64,000 nucleotides of DNA from Sphingopyxis sp. JAI108. GTDB taxonomy: Bacteria; Pseudomonadota; Alphaproteobacteria; Sphingomonadales; Sphingomonadaceae. The stretch spans positions 1-64,000 of the forward strand of contig NZ_JACCCJ010000004.1 in the NCBI RefSeq assembly GCF_013410105.1. Direction: 5' to 3'. The notes under the pieces were generated by a model that did no database searches, was not told the DNA's origin, and saw nothing but the letters and a program-made list of their open reading frames with translations. Made by a program: the position numbers and the translations under genes. The stretch's first letter is position 1. Each line of letters opens with the position of its first letter. Positions 35,654 through 44,969 of this stretch are shown here, in pieces.

Positions 35654-36861
35654 CCAGCGATCGCTTCCGCATCGGTTTCCTGCCGCTCGTCGACGCCGCC
35701 TTGCCGATCCTGGCGCACGAAATGGGATTCGCCGCCCGCGAGGGCGTGCAGATCGAACTCGTCCGCGACATGACCTGGGCGACGGTACGCGACCGGCTGC
35801 TTTATGGTCACACCGATGCGGCGCATATGATCGCGCCGCTCGCGATCGCGACCACGCTTGGCCGCGACCGACCTTCAGTGCCGCTCGCGGTGCCGTTCGT
35901 GCTCGGCCTCAACGGCAATGCGGTGACTTTTTCAACCCCGCTCGCCAGCGAGGCGGGCCTCGGCGACGCGCTCGGCGACCCGGCGAAGACCGGCGCGGCG
36001 CTGCGGGTGATCGCGGCGGCGCGCAAGGCGGCGGGCAAGCGGCTGCGCTTCGGCGTCGTGCACCGCTATTCGAGCCATAATTATATGCTGCGGTACTGGC
36101 TGGCGGGCGTTGGCATCCAGCCCGATGTCGATGTCGAGATCGTCGTAACCAGCCCGCCCTTTGCCGCCGATGCGCTCGCGGCGGGCGAGGTCGACGGGAT
36201 CTGCGTCGGCGAGCCGTGGAACTCTATCGCCGTCGATCGCGGCGTCGGCCATATCGCGCTTGCGACGGCGCAGATCTGGCGGCGCGGAGTCGAGAAAGTG
36301 CTCGCGATGCGCGCAACGACCCTCGACGAGCGACGCGATACGGTCGAGGCCCTCGTCCGAGCGTTGCACGCGGCAGCCGCACATTTCGTCGAACCCGACG
36401 CGGTCGAGGCGAGCGCGGAAATATTGGCGCGGCCCGAATATCTCGATGCGCCGCGCGACGCCGTGCTCCGCGCGATCACCGACCGGATCCGGCTCGCTCC
36501 GGGCGGCGAACCGATCCACTATCCCGACTTCATGTTCCAGTATCGCGAGGCTGCGAATTTCCCCTGGCGCAGTCAGGCGGCGTGGCTCTATTCGCAAATG
36601 GTCCGCTGGGATTTCATGACCTTCGATCCGGTGCAGGCGGCCGCGGCGGGGAACGTGTTCCGGCCCGATGTCTACCGCAGCGCGCTGGCGGGTTCGGGTG
36701 CGCCCCTGCCCGGCGCGAGTTCGAAGCTCGAGGGCGGGCTCGACGAACCGATCGGCGCCGGCTCGACGCAGGGCCGCCTGACGCTCGGCAGCGACCGTTT
36801 CTTTGACGGCCGCGCCTTCGATCCCGACGATATCGAGACCTATCTCTCTGACCTTCCCTGA
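35650..36861 (+). CDS. nasS: nitrate/nitrite sensor, NrtA-like without signal peptide
   Basis: A 403-residue protein of the CmpA/NrtA nitrate-binding family ('IGFLPLVDAALPILAHEMGFAAREG', 'GHTDAAHMIAPLAIAT', 'GEVDGICVGEPWNSIAV'). It lacks an export signal and there is no ABC permease nearby, which identifies it as the cytoplasmic sensor NasS. In known systems NasS holds NasT inactive until nitrate or nitrite binds. It is translationally coupled to nasT, ensuring balanced amounts. The RNA leader of the nitrate operon begins directly after it. Confidence 0.92.
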   Translation: MTSDRFRIGFLPLVDAALPILAHEMGFAAREGVQIELVRDMTWATVRDRLLYGHTDAAHMIAPLAIATTLGRDRPSVPLAVPFVLGLNGNAVTFSTPLASEAGLGDALGDPAKTGAALRVIAAARKAAGKRLRFGVVHRYSSHNYMLRYWLAGVGIQPDVDVEIVVTSPPFAADALAAGEVDGICVGEPWNSIAVDRGVGHIALATAQIWRRGVEKVLAMRATTLDERRDTVEALVRALHAAAAHFVEPDAVEASAEILARPEYLDAPRDAVLRAITDRIRLAPGGEPIHYPDFMFQYREAANFPWRSQAAWLYSQMVRWDFMTFDPVQAAAAGNVFRPDVYRSALAGSGAPLPGASSKLEGGLDEPIGAGSTQGRLTLGSDRFFDGRAFDPDDIETYLSDLP

Positions 36862-36942
36862 TTTTCCTGTATTCATCATTTTTTGCTGCACCTGCGAAAA
36901 GAAGGCTTGCGGCAATCCGGCGAATCAGGCAGTCTAAACGCA

Positions 36943-36997
36943 CTCGGCAAGGCTGCCGGGGCAGGACAAGGCGGCGGCGGCTCCAACGAGGGGGCCG
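36943..36997 (+). promoter_or_regulatory. NasT-type ANTAR RNA motif: two hexaloop hairpins
   Basis: Hairpin 1: CTCGGC (36943-36948), loop AAGGCT, GCCGGG (36955-36960). Hairpin 2: CGGCTCC (36978-36984), loop AACGAG, GGGGCCG (36991-36997). Both loops are six bases with A at position 1 and G at position 4, the signature recognised by ANTAR proteins. They lie in the untranslated leader 82 bases after nasS. A third hairpin (CGGGGA/TCCCCG, 37011-37028) and then an intrinsic terminator follow before narK. Nitrate would release NasT to bind here and allow read-through. Confidence 0.8.
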
Positions 36998-37069
36998 AAC
37001 CGCAGGCGGACGGGGAGCCTTTTCCCCGAAATCCCACAGGCAATGAAGCCGTCAGGATGCGCCCGCGTG

Positions 37070-37092
37070 GCCGCCGTCCTGGCGGCTTTTTT
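37070..37092 (+). terminator. intrinsic terminator in the nas leader
   Basis: GCCGCC (37070-37075), loop GTCCT, GGCGGC (37081-37086) followed directly by six T and then ATT. The strong stem plus U-tract lies 28 bases before the narK ATG, so it must be bypassed for expression of the nitrate operon. It fits as the regulated terminator for NasT. Confidence 0.85.
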
Positions 37093-37119
37093 ATTGCCCG
37101 TCGCACAAGGGGACGGACG

Positions 37120-38355
37120 ATGACGACTGCAAGCGTAGGTGCCGGCACGGCACCCAAATCGAGTTTCTGGGCGAGCGGCCACTGGCCGACACTCGTGGCT
37201 GCATTTCTCTATTTCGACCTGGCCTTCATGGTTTGGGTCATCCTTGGCCCACTCGCGCCCGCGATTTCGGAAGACCTTGGCCTGACGCCTGCCCAAAAGG
37301 GTCTGATGGTCGCCGTGCCGACGCTGGCGGGCGCGATCCTGCGGGTCGTCAATGGCCTGCTCGTCGACCGTATCGGACCGAAGCGGGCGGGCGCGATCAG
37401 CCAGATCATCGTTATCGTGGGTCTCTTCACTGCTTGGCTCATGGGGGTGAACAGCTTCGCGGGCACCCTCGCGCTCGGCGTGATCCTCGGCTTCGCGGGC
37501 GCAAGCTTCGCGATCGCGCTGCCCCTCGCCAGCCGCTGGTACCCGCCCGAGCATCAGGGCAAGGCAATGGGCCTTGCCGGCATGGGAAATTCGGGGACCG
37601 TTCTCGCGGCGCTGTTCGCGCCGGGTCTCGCCAAGCTCTTCGGCTGGAACGCGGTGCTCGGGCTCGCCTGCATCCCGCTGACGATCGTTTTCTTTCTCTA
37701 TCTCGCGATGGCGAAGGACGCACCCGCTGCGCCCGCACCAAAGAAGCTCGTCGATTATTTCGAGCCGCTCAAGACCGCCGATGCCTGGTGGCTGATGGCC
37801 TTTTACTCGGTGACCTTCGGCGGCTTTGTCGGGCTCGCCGCCTCGCTCCCCATCTACTTCACCGACCAGTTCGGCCTGACGCCGGTGATGGCGGGCTATT
37901 GCACCGCGGCGTGCGTTTTCGCGGGGTCGCTGGTGCGGCCGATGGGCGGAGCGCTTGCCGACCGGATCGGCGGGGTCAAGGCGCTGATGATGGTGTTTGT
38001 CGTCGCGGCGCTCGCGCTCGCCGGCGTGCCGCAGGCCGATACCCTGCCCGCCGCGCTCGGGCTGTTCGTGATCGCGATGCTCGCGCTTGGCACCGGCAAT
38101 GGCTCGGTATTCCAACTCGTCCCGCAGCGTTTTTCAGCCGAGATCGGGGTAATGACCGGCCTGGTCGGCATGGCGGGCGGCGTCGGCGGATTCTATCTCG
38201 CCTCCTCGCTCGGCTTCGCCAAGCAGTGGAGCGGCAGCTTTGCACCGGGCTTTTACATCTTCGCGGGGCTCGCGGTGGCAGCGCTGATCGCCCTGATGTT
38301 CGTAAAGGGTCAATGGCGCGCCACCTGGGGCGCCGCCGAAGGCGTGCGGATCTAG
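37120..38355 (+). CDS. narK: nitrate/nitrite transporter (MFS, NarK family)
   Basis: A 411-residue inner-membrane protein with twelve predicted helices. The nitrate-porter signature glycine-rich stretches are visible in helix 5 ('VILGFAGASFAIALPLASRWYP' with 'GLAGMGNSGTVLA' next) and helix 11 ('GVMTGLVGMAGGVGGFYL'). It would import nitrate for assimilation, given its neighbours. ATG 37120 lies after the leader terminator. The open frame continues upstream through the leader but its translation there is meaningless. Two bases separate its stop from the porin ATG. Confidence 0.93.
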   Translation: MTTASVGAGTAPKSSFWASGHWPTLVAAFLYFDLAFMVWVILGPLAPAISEDLGLTPAQKGLMVAVPTLAGAILRVVNGLLVDRIGPKRAGAISQIIVIVGLFTAWLMGVNSFAGTLALGVILGFAGASFAIALPLASRWYPPEHQGKAMGLAGMGNSGTVLAALFAPGLAKLFGWNAVLGLACIPLTIVFFLYLAMAKDAPAAPAPKKLVDYFEPLKTADAWWLMAFYSVTFGGFVGLAASLPIYFTDQFGLTPVMAGYCTAACVFAGSLVRPMGGALADRIGGVKALMMVFVVAALALAGVPQADTLPAALGLFVIAMLALGTGNGSVFQLVPQRFSAEIGVMTGLVGMAGGVGGFYLASSLGFAKQWSGSFAPGFYIFAGLAVAALIALMFVKGQWRATWGAAEGVRI

Positions 38356-38357
38356 TC

Positions 38358-39560
38358 ATGACCCGCACCCTTATCCTGCTGCTGGCGGTCGCGCCGGCCG
38401 GGGCCGCGCACGCCGAGGAGGCAGCACTGACGCCCGTCGGCGAAGCCCGGCTCCGTTATGAAACGGTCAGCCAGGAGGGGCTTGCCGCCGATGCCGAAGC
38501 GCTCACCGTCCGCATCCGCGCCGGGGTGGAAGCAAAGGCGGGCAACTGGTCGGCGCTCGTCGAGGGGCAGGGAAACCTTGCCATCGTCGATGACTATTTC
38601 GACGGATTGCACGGTGCCGCGACCCGGCCGCTCATCGCCGACCCCGAAAATATCGCCCTCACCCGCGCGCAGCTTCGCTACGCCTCGCCTGCCTTCGCGG
38701 TGACCGCCGGCCGTCAGCGGATCGGTTTCGACGACGAGCGTTTCGTCGGCGGCGTCGGCTTTCGCCAGAACGGCCAGAGCTTCGACGCCGTGCGCGCGGA
38801 AGTCACTCCAGCCCAGGGCGTGAAGGCCGACATCGCCTATATGTGGAGCGTGCGCACCATCTGGGGCATCGACGGCGACGGCGCGCGGCAGCACGCGGTG
38901 TCGGGCGACAATGTCCTTGGCAACCTCAGCGTGCAAACACCACTCGGGAAAATCGCGGCCTTCGCCTATCTCGTCGATCAGGATGAAGTCGCGATACAGG
39001 GCTTTCGCCTGTCGAGCCAGAGCTACGGGGTGCGCTTCAACGGCGATCAGCCGCTCGGCAAGGTGAAGCTCGCATACCAGTTTTCCTATGCGCGCCAGTC
39101 CGACTGGCATCGCAACCCCAACGACTATGCGGCAGACTATTGGCTCGCCGATGTCGCGGTCGATCTTGGCGGCCCCCGGCTCGGCGTCGGGTATGAAATA
39201 CTCGGGGCCGACGACGGGGCGGCGCTAACCAGCTTCCAGACCCCGCTCGCGACCGGGTTCAAATTCCAGGGTTGGGCCGACAAATTCCTCGTCACCCCAC
39301 CCGACGGCGTGCGCGACCTTTATGCGACTGCCGGATGGGGCTGGAAGGCGGTCGGCCCGTTCAAGGCCGTCAACCTGCAGGCCGCGTATCACCATTATCG
39401 CAGCGATCGCGCCAGCCGCTCCTATGGCGCCGAGATCGACCTGCTCGCGAGCGCAAAGCTCGGCAAGACGACCGCCTCGGCGCGCTACGCGCATTACGAC
39501 GCCGACGGCTTCGCAACCGACACCGACAAATTTTGGCTCCAACTGGACTGGACGCTCTGA
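38358..39560 (+). CDS. outer-membrane porin (alginate-export-like beta barrel)
   Basis: A 400-residue protein with a signal peptide (about 1-19, cleavage near AHA) and an alternating beta-barrel pattern to a C-terminal 'FWLQLDWTL'. It resembles the Alginate_exp family of barrels. The segment 'VTAGRQRIGFDDERFVGGVGFRQNGQSFDAVRAE' is typical. In this operon it is probably the outer-membrane entry for nitrate or nitrite rather than an alginate channel. Its stop overlaps the nirB start by one base (TGATG). Confidence 0.85.
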   Translation: MTRTLILLLAVAPAGAAHAEEAALTPVGEARLRYETVSQEGLAADAEALTVRIRAGVEAKAGNWSALVEGQGNLAIVDDYFDGLHGAATRPLIADPENIALTRAQLRYASPAFAVTAGRQRIGFDDERFVGGVGFRQNGQSFDAVRAEVTPAQGVKADIAYMWSVRTIWGIDGDGARQHAVSGDNVLGNLSVQTPLGKIAAFAYLVDQDEVAIQGFRLSSQSYGVRFNGDQPLGKVKLAYQFSYARQSDWHRNPNDYAADYWLADVAVDLGGPRLGVGYEILGADDGAALTSFQTPLATGFKFQGWADKFLVTPPDGVRDLYATAGWGWKAVGPFKAVNLQAAYHHYRSDRASRSYGAEIDLLASAKLGKTTASARYAHYDADGFATDTDKFWLQLDWTL

Positions 39561-42037
39561 TGGAACATCGCCCCCTCCACCCCGAAACCGACACGCGCGA
39601 GCATCTCGTCGTGATCGGCAACGGCATGGCCGGTTGCCGCGCGGTCGAAGAACTGCTCGCGCGCGATCCCGACCGGTACCGCGTGACGATCTTCGGCGCC
39701 GAACCGCGGGTCAATTACAACCGCATCATGCTCTCCCCGGTGCTCGCGGGCGAGAAATGCTTCGACGACATCGTGATCAACGATGCTGACTGGTATGCGT
39801 CGAACGGCATCGCACTGGTCGCGGGCGATCCGGTCGCCGCGATCGACCGCGAAGCAAGGACGGTAACGACGCGGGGCGGGGTCAGCGAACGCTATGACAA
39901 GCTGCTGATCGCGACGGGTTCCGATCCCTTCATCATCCCCGTGCCCGGCAAGGATCTGCGCGGCGTCGTCGCGTTCCGTGACATGGACGATGTCAGCGCG
40001 ATGCTCGCCGCAGCCGATGCGGGCGGCGACGCCGTGGTGATCGGCGGCGGCCTGCTCGGGCTCGAAGCAGCACACGGCCTCAGCCTCCGGGGCATGAAGG
40101 TCACGGTGCTTCACCTGATGCCGACGCTGATGGAACGCCAGCTCGACGAAGCGGCAGGCTGGCTGCTCAAGCAGGCGCTTGAAACGCGCGGCCAGACGAT
40201 CCTGACCGGCGCCGACACAGCCGAAATCGTCGGCGACGGCAAGGTGGAGGGCGTCAGGCTCAAGGACGGGACGCTGATCCCCGCCAGCCTCGTCGTGATG
40301 GCGGTCGGCATCCGCCCGTCGGTCGCCCTCGCGCGCGATGCCGGGCTTGCGGTCGGCCGCGGCATCCAGGTCGATGACCATATGGTCACCAGCGACCCCG
40401 CCGTGCTCGCGGTCGGCGAATGCGTCGAGCATGACGGGCAGGTTTACGGCCTCGTCGCGCCTTTGTGGGACATGTGCCGCAGCCTCGCCGACGGGCTGGT
40501 CGAAAAGCACACGGGTTATCGCGGATCGGTGACCTCGACCAAGCTCAAGGTGTCGGGCATCGACGTCTTCTCCGCGGGCGATTTTTCCGGAGGCGATGGG
40601 TGCGAGGATATCGTGCTGCGCGACGCCAGCCGCGGCATCTACAAGCGCGTGATCGTCAGGGACGGCCGCATCGTCGGCGCGGTGCTCTATGGCGATACCG
40701 CCGATGGCAGCTGGTATTTCGACCTGCTCAAACGCCAAGAGGATGTGTCCGGGCTGCGCGACCTGCTCATCTTCGGCCAGGCCTTCGCCTCGGGAGGGGG
40801 CGCCTCGGACCCTAAGGCGGCCGTTGCGGCGCTTTCCGACGATGCGGAAATCTGCGGCTGCAACGGCGTCACCAAGGGCCAGGTCGTCTCGTGCATCGCC
40901 AAGGGCGCGCACAGCCTCGACGCCGTGCGCGGCACCTGCAAGGCATCGGCAAGCTGCGGCAGCTGCACCGGCCTCGTTGAAACCCTCCTCGCACTGACGC
41001 TCGGCGACGATGTGCAGAGCGGGCCAAAGACGATATGCAAATGCACCAGCTTCGGCCACGACGACGTCCGGCGCGAAATCGTCGCGCAGGACATGAAATC
41101 GATCCCCGAGGTGATGCAGAAGCTGCACTGGTCGACCCCGGATGGCTGCTCCTCGTGCCGCCCGGCGCTCAACTATTATCTGCTCTGTGCGCTGCCCGGT
41201 GACTATGCCGACGACCAGCAGAGCCGCTTCGTCAATGAGCGCCTCCACGCCAATATCCAGAAGGACGGCACCTATTCGGTCGTCCCGCGCATGTGGGGCG
41301 GGCTCACCAACCCGACCGAGCTGCGCGCGATCGCCGACGTCGTCGAGAAATATAACGCGCCGATGGTCAAGGTCACCGGCGGCCAGCGGCTCGACATCTT
41401 CGGGATCAGGAAAGAGGATTTGCCCGCGGTGTGGGCCGACCTGAACGCCGCAGGGATGGTGTCGGGCCACGCCTATGGCAAGGCGCTGCGAACCGTAAAG
41501 ACCTGCGTCGGCTCCGAATGGTGCCGTTTCGGCACGCAGGATTCGACCGGGCTCGGCGTCAAGCTCGAGCGGATGAGCTGGGGCAGCTGGATGCCGCACA
41601 AGTTCAAGATCGCCGTCTCGGGCTGCCCGCGCAACTGCGCCGAGGCGACGATCAAGGACTTCGGCGTCGTTTGCGTCGACAGCGGCTACGAACTGCACGT
41701 CGGCGGCAACGGTGGCATTCACGTCCGCGCCACCGACCTGCTCTGCAAGGTCGCGACCGAGCAGGAAGCGATGGATTATTGCGCCGCCTTCATCCAGCTC
41801 TACCGCGAGGAAGCGCGCTACCTCGAACGTACCGCGCCGTGGATCGAGCGCGTCGGGCTCGATCATATCAAGGCGCGCATCGTCGAGGACGACGCTCGCC
41901 GCGAGGCGCTTCGCGCGCGCTTCCTTTTTTCCCAGAGTTTCAGCCAGGACGATCCATGGGCGCAGCGCGCCGCGGGCGCCGAAGCCGAACATCATGCGCC
42001 AATGGCGCGCTTCACCCCGCAGGAGGAACTCGTATGA
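39560..42037 (+). CDS. nirB: assimilatory nitrite reductase, large subunit
   Basis: Reduces nitrite to ammonium with NAD(P)H in the cytoplasm. Of 825 residues: FAD/NAD domain (about 10-310, VIGNGMAG and VVIGGGLLGLEAA), two BFD-type [2Fe-2S] segments ('CGCNGVTKGQ ... CGSCTGLVE', 'CKCTSFGHDD ... CSSCRPALNYY'), then the sirohaem/[4Fe-4S] domain with cysteines in 'TCVGSEWCRFG' and 'SGCPRNCAEATIKD'. The sirohaem is presumably made with the help of cobA at the end of the operon. The start is set by the TGATG junction with the porin; the stop overlaps nirD. Confidence 0.97.
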   Translation: MEHRPLHPETDTREHLVVIGNGMAGCRAVEELLARDPDRYRVTIFGAEPRVNYNRIMLSPVLAGEKCFDDIVINDADWYASNGIALVAGDPVAAIDREARTVTTRGGVSERYDKLLIATGSDPFIIPVPGKDLRGVVAFRDMDDVSAMLAAADAGGDAVVIGGGLLGLEAAHGLSLRGMKVTVLHLMPTLMERQLDEAAGWLLKQALETRGQTILTGADTAEIVGDGKVEGVRLKDGTLIPASLVVMAVGIRPSVALARDAGLAVGRGIQVDDHMVTSDPAVLAVGECVEHDGQVYGLVAPLWDMCRSLADGLVEKHTGYRGSVTSTKLKVSGIDVFSAGDFSGGDGCEDIVLRDASRGIYKRVIVRDGRIVGAVLYGDTADGSWYFDLLKRQEDVSGLRDLLIFGQAFASGGGASDPKAAVAALSDDAEICGCNGVTKGQVVSCIAKGAHSLDAVRGTCKASASCGSCTGLVETLLALTLGDDVQSGPKTICKCTSFGHDDVRREIVAQDMKSIPEVMQKLHWSTPDGCSSCRPALNYYLLCALPGDYADDQQSRFVNERLHANIQKDGTYSVVPRMWGGLTNPTELRAIADVVEKYNAPMVKVTGGQRLDIFGIRKEDLPAVWADLNAAGMVSGHAYGKALRTVKTCVGSEWCRFGTQDSTGLGVKLERMSWGSWMPHKFKIAVSGCPRNCAEATIKDFGVVCVDSGYELHVGGNGGIHVRATDLLCKVATEQEAMDYCAAFIQLYREEARYLERTAPWIERVGLDHIKARIVEDDARREALRARFLFSQSFSQDDPWAQRAAGAEAEHHAPMARFTPQEELV

Positions 42038-42372
42038 CCGGCGACTGGCTAGACATCGGCTGGGTCGATGAGATTCCGGTGCGCGGCAGCCGCACCGTGC
42101 AGGTCGCGGGCGGCGACGACATCGCCGTTTTCCGAACCGCCGAGGGCAAGGTCTTCGCGCTGCGCGACCGCTGCCCGCATAAGCATGGACGCCTCTCCCA
42201 GGGTATCGTCCATGGCGGCGCGGTCGCCTGCCCCTTGCACAATTGGCGGATCAGCCTGTCGACCGGCGAAGCGCTGGGCGAGGACAAGGGTTGCACCCCG
42301 ACGGTGCCGGTCAAGATCGACGCCGGCCGCGTGCTCATCTGCCGAGCCAGCACGCTGAAGGCCGCGGCCTGA
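42034..42372 (+). CDS. nirD: nitrite reductase small subunit
   Basis: A 112-residue Rieske-fold partner of NirB. The Rieske ligand pattern is kept: CPHKHG and CPLHNW. Many NirD proteins have lost these residues, so this one probably binds a [2Fe-2S] cluster. It overlaps nirB by ATGA and nasA by TGATG. Confidence 0.94.
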   Translation: MTGDWLDIGWVDEIPVRGSRTVQVAGGDDIAVFRTAEGKVFALRDRCPHKHGRLSQGIVHGGAVACPLHNWRISLSTGEALGEDKGCTPTVPVKIDAGRVLICRASTLKAAA

Positions 42373-44969
42373 TGAAGGAGGCCGTCCGCACCACCTGCGC
42401 TTATTGCGGCGTCGGCTGCGGCATCCGCGCGACGGTGACGGGCGAGCGGACGGTCGAGATCGCGGGCGATCCCGACCACCCCGCCAACCGGGGCAAGCTC
42501 TGTTCCAAGGGGACCCATTTGGGCGAGACCGTCGGCCTCGAGGGCCGCCTGCTCCACCCCATGATCGGCAACAAGCGCGCGAGCTGGGACAAGGCGCTCG
42601 ACCTCATCGCGAAGCGCTTCAAGGAAACGATTGCGCGCCACGGCCCGAACAGCGTCGCTTTCTACGTCTCGGGCCAACTCCTTACCGAGGATTATTACGT
42701 CGCAAACAAGCTGATGAAGGGGTTTATCGGCACCGCGAACATCGACACCAACTCGCGGCTCTGCATGTCGAGCGCGGTCGCGGGCCATATGCGTGCCTTC
42801 GGCGAAGACGTCGTGCCCGCGACCTATGACGATCTCGACGCCGCCGACCTGTTCCTGCTCATCGGGTCGAACACCGCCTGGTGCCACCCGATCGTCTACC
42901 AACGCATCCGCGCGCGCTGCGAGGCAGGCGCCAAACTTGTCGTCATCGACCCCCGCCGCACAGAGACCGCCGAGGAGGCCGATTTGCACCTCGCGATCCG
43001 GCCGGGCAGCGACATCGCGCTGATGAACGGCCTGCTCCAGCATTGCCGCGACGCCGGCGTCGTCGACGAAGACTATCTCGCCGAGCATGTCGCGGTGCCG
43101 GCGGATTTCTGGGATCAGCTCGGAGAGGAGAATGACCTGTGGTCGGTGGCGCGGACATGCGAAGTTCCGGCTGCCGACCTCAGGCGCCTCTACGAGCTGT
43201 TCGCCGCGACGCCGCGCACGGTCACGATGTTCAGCCAGGGTATCAACCAGTCGACATCGGGGACCGACCAGGTCAACGCGATCACCAACCTCCACCTCGC
43301 TACCGGCCGCATCGGCAAACCCGGCGCGGCGCCCTTCTCGATCACGGGCCAGCCTAATGCGATGGGGGGGCGCGAGGTCGGCGGCCTTGCCTCGACGCTC
43401 GCCGCGCATATGGATTTCGCATCGGAAAGCCGGGACCGCGTCCAGCGTTTCTGGGCGTCGCCGGCCATCGCAGAAAAGCCGGGATTGAAGGCGGTCGACC
43501 TCTTCCGCGCGGTCGGCGAAGGGCGCATCAAGGCGCTGTGGGTGATGGCGACCAACCCCGCCGTATCGATGCCCAACGGCAGTGCCGTGCGCGACGCGCT
43601 CGCAGCCTGCCCCTTCGTCGTCGTGAGCGACGTGATCGAAAAGACCGACACCGGCGCCTTCGCCCATGTCCGCCTGCCCGCCGCCGCGTGGGGAGAAAAG
43701 GACGGCACCGTCACCAACAGCGACCGGACGATCAGCCGCCAGCGCGCGATCTTCGAACTTCCGGGCGAAGCGATGCCCGACTGGTGGATCGTGAAAGAGG
43801 TTGGGCGGCGGATGGGGTGGAAGAACGGCTTCACCTATGACCGCGCCGCCGATATCTGGCGCGAACATTGCCGCCTGTCGAATTACGACAATGACCGCGC
43901 GCGCCTCTTCGCCCTGCCCGGTGCCGCGCAGGGCGGCAACGCCGCCTATGATGCTATGGAGCCCTTTCGCTGGGGCGGCGACCATGTCTTCGCCGACGGG
44001 CGCTTCTCGACCGAGGACGGCCGTGCGCGGCTGGTCCCCATTGCGCAAAAGCCGCTACCCGAACCGCTGGCCAAATGGCCGCTTACCCTCAACACCGGCC
44101 GTTACCGCGACCAATGGCACAGCATGACGCGCACGGGCCTTGCCCCGAAACTGGCGCGTCACCGCGAGGAGCCGCTCGTCGAGGTTCACCCCGAAGACGG
44201 CACGCGGCTCGGCCTCACCGACGGCGGGCTGGCGCGCGTGGAGACACCGCAGGGCGACAGCCTCTATCGCGTCGCCTTCCACAACGGCCAGCGTCCCGGC
44301 GAGCTGTTCGTGCCGATCCACTGGACCGATCGCACCTCCAGCGGCGGGCGCACCGGCCTGCTCCCGCGTCCGCTCGTCGATCCGGTCTCGGGTCAGCCGG
44401 GGTTCAAGCGCACCCCTGCGTCGATCGTCGCCGTCACGCCCAAATGGCGCGGCTTCCTGCTCCTCGCCCGCGAACTGTCCGATACGCCGCGCTGCCTGTG
44501 GGCGACGCGCGTAGCGGTGCCGGCCGGCGTGATGTGGGAGGTCGCAGGCAATGGCGATCTCAAATCGATCGAGGCTTTGCTGCCCAAGGGCGAGCGCATC
44601 GAGGCGCAGGATGCCGCGCGCGGCACGCGGCGCATCGCCATCGTCGCAAACGGCCGCCTCGCCGGCGCGCTCTTCGTCACCGAAACCGGCGAATTACCGC
44701 CGCGCGGCTGGCTGATCGCTCAGCTCAGCGCCCCCGACGTCGCCCCCACCCTGCTCGCAGGCCGCGCGCCGGGTGCGCAAGCCGACCGTGGCCCGATCAT
44801 CTGCGTCTGCTTCGATATCGGCATCAAGACGATCGTCGCCGCGATCCGCGACCAGGGCCTCGCCGACGTCGCCGCCATCGGCAGCGCGATCGGCGCCGGC
44901 ACCAACTGCGGATCATGCCGCCCCGCGCTCGCGCGCATCCTGACCGAGGAGACCAGCAATGCAGCCTGA
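42372..44969 (+). CDS. nasA: assimilatory nitrate reductase with fused C-terminal BFD domain
   Basis: The cytoplasmic 865-residue molybdenum enzyme reducing nitrate to nitrite. N-terminal [4Fe-4S] motif 'CAYCGVGCGI ... GKLCSKG', molybdopterin domains with 'NTNSRLCMSSAVAGH'-like block and 'SNTAWCHPI', and the dinucleotide-binding domain 'TLNTGRYRDQWHSMTRTG'. The C-terminus (about 805-860) is a BFD-like [2Fe-2S] domain (ICVCFDIG ... CGSCRPAL) that may receive electrons directly, since no NasB or NasC reductase gene is in the operon. It overlaps cobA by 11 bases. Confidence 0.96.
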   Translation: MKEAVRTTCAYCGVGCGIRATVTGERTVEIAGDPDHPANRGKLCSKGTHLGETVGLEGRLLHPMIGNKRASWDKALDLIAKRFKETIARHGPNSVAFYVSGQLLTEDYYVANKLMKGFIGTANIDTNSRLCMSSAVAGHMRAFGEDVVPATYDDLDAADLFLLIGSNTAWCHPIVYQRIRARCEAGAKLVVIDPRRTETAEEADLHLAIRPGSDIALMNGLLQHCRDAGVVDEDYLAEHVAVPADFWDQLGEENDLWSVARTCEVPAADLRRLYELFAATPRTVTMFSQGINQSTSGTDQVNAITNLHLATGRIGKPGAAPFSITGQPNAMGGREVGGLASTLAAHMDFASESRDRVQRFWASPAIAEKPGLKAVDLFRAVGEGRIKALWVMATNPAVSMPNGSAVRDALAACPFVVVSDVIEKTDTGAFAHVRLPAAAWGEKDGTVTNSDRTISRQRAIFELPGEAMPDWWIVKEVGRRMGWKNGFTYDRAADIWREHCRLSNYDNDRARLFALPGAAQGGNAAYDAMEPFRWGGDHVFADGRFSTEDGRARLVPIAQKPLPEPLAKWPLTLNTGRYRDQWHSMTRTGLAPKLARHREEPLVEVHPEDGTRLGLTDGGLARVETPQGDSLYRVAFHNGQRPGELFVPIHWTDRTSSGGRTGLLPRPLVDPVSGQPGFKRTPASIVAVTPKWRGFLLLARELSDTPRCLWATRVAVPAGVMWEVAGNGDLKSIEALLPKGERIEAQDAARGTRRIAIVANGRLAGALFVTETGELPPRGWLIAQLSAPDVAPTLLAGRAPGAQADRGPIICVCFDIGIKTIVAAIRDQGLADVAAIGSAIGAGTNCGSCRPALARILTEETSNAA

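Noticed and set aside
39494..41995. 833-codon open frame antisense to nirB, and a similar one over nasA (42012-44048)
   Set aside because: Both cover clear nitrate-assimilation enzymes and show only charged, Ala-rich sequence.
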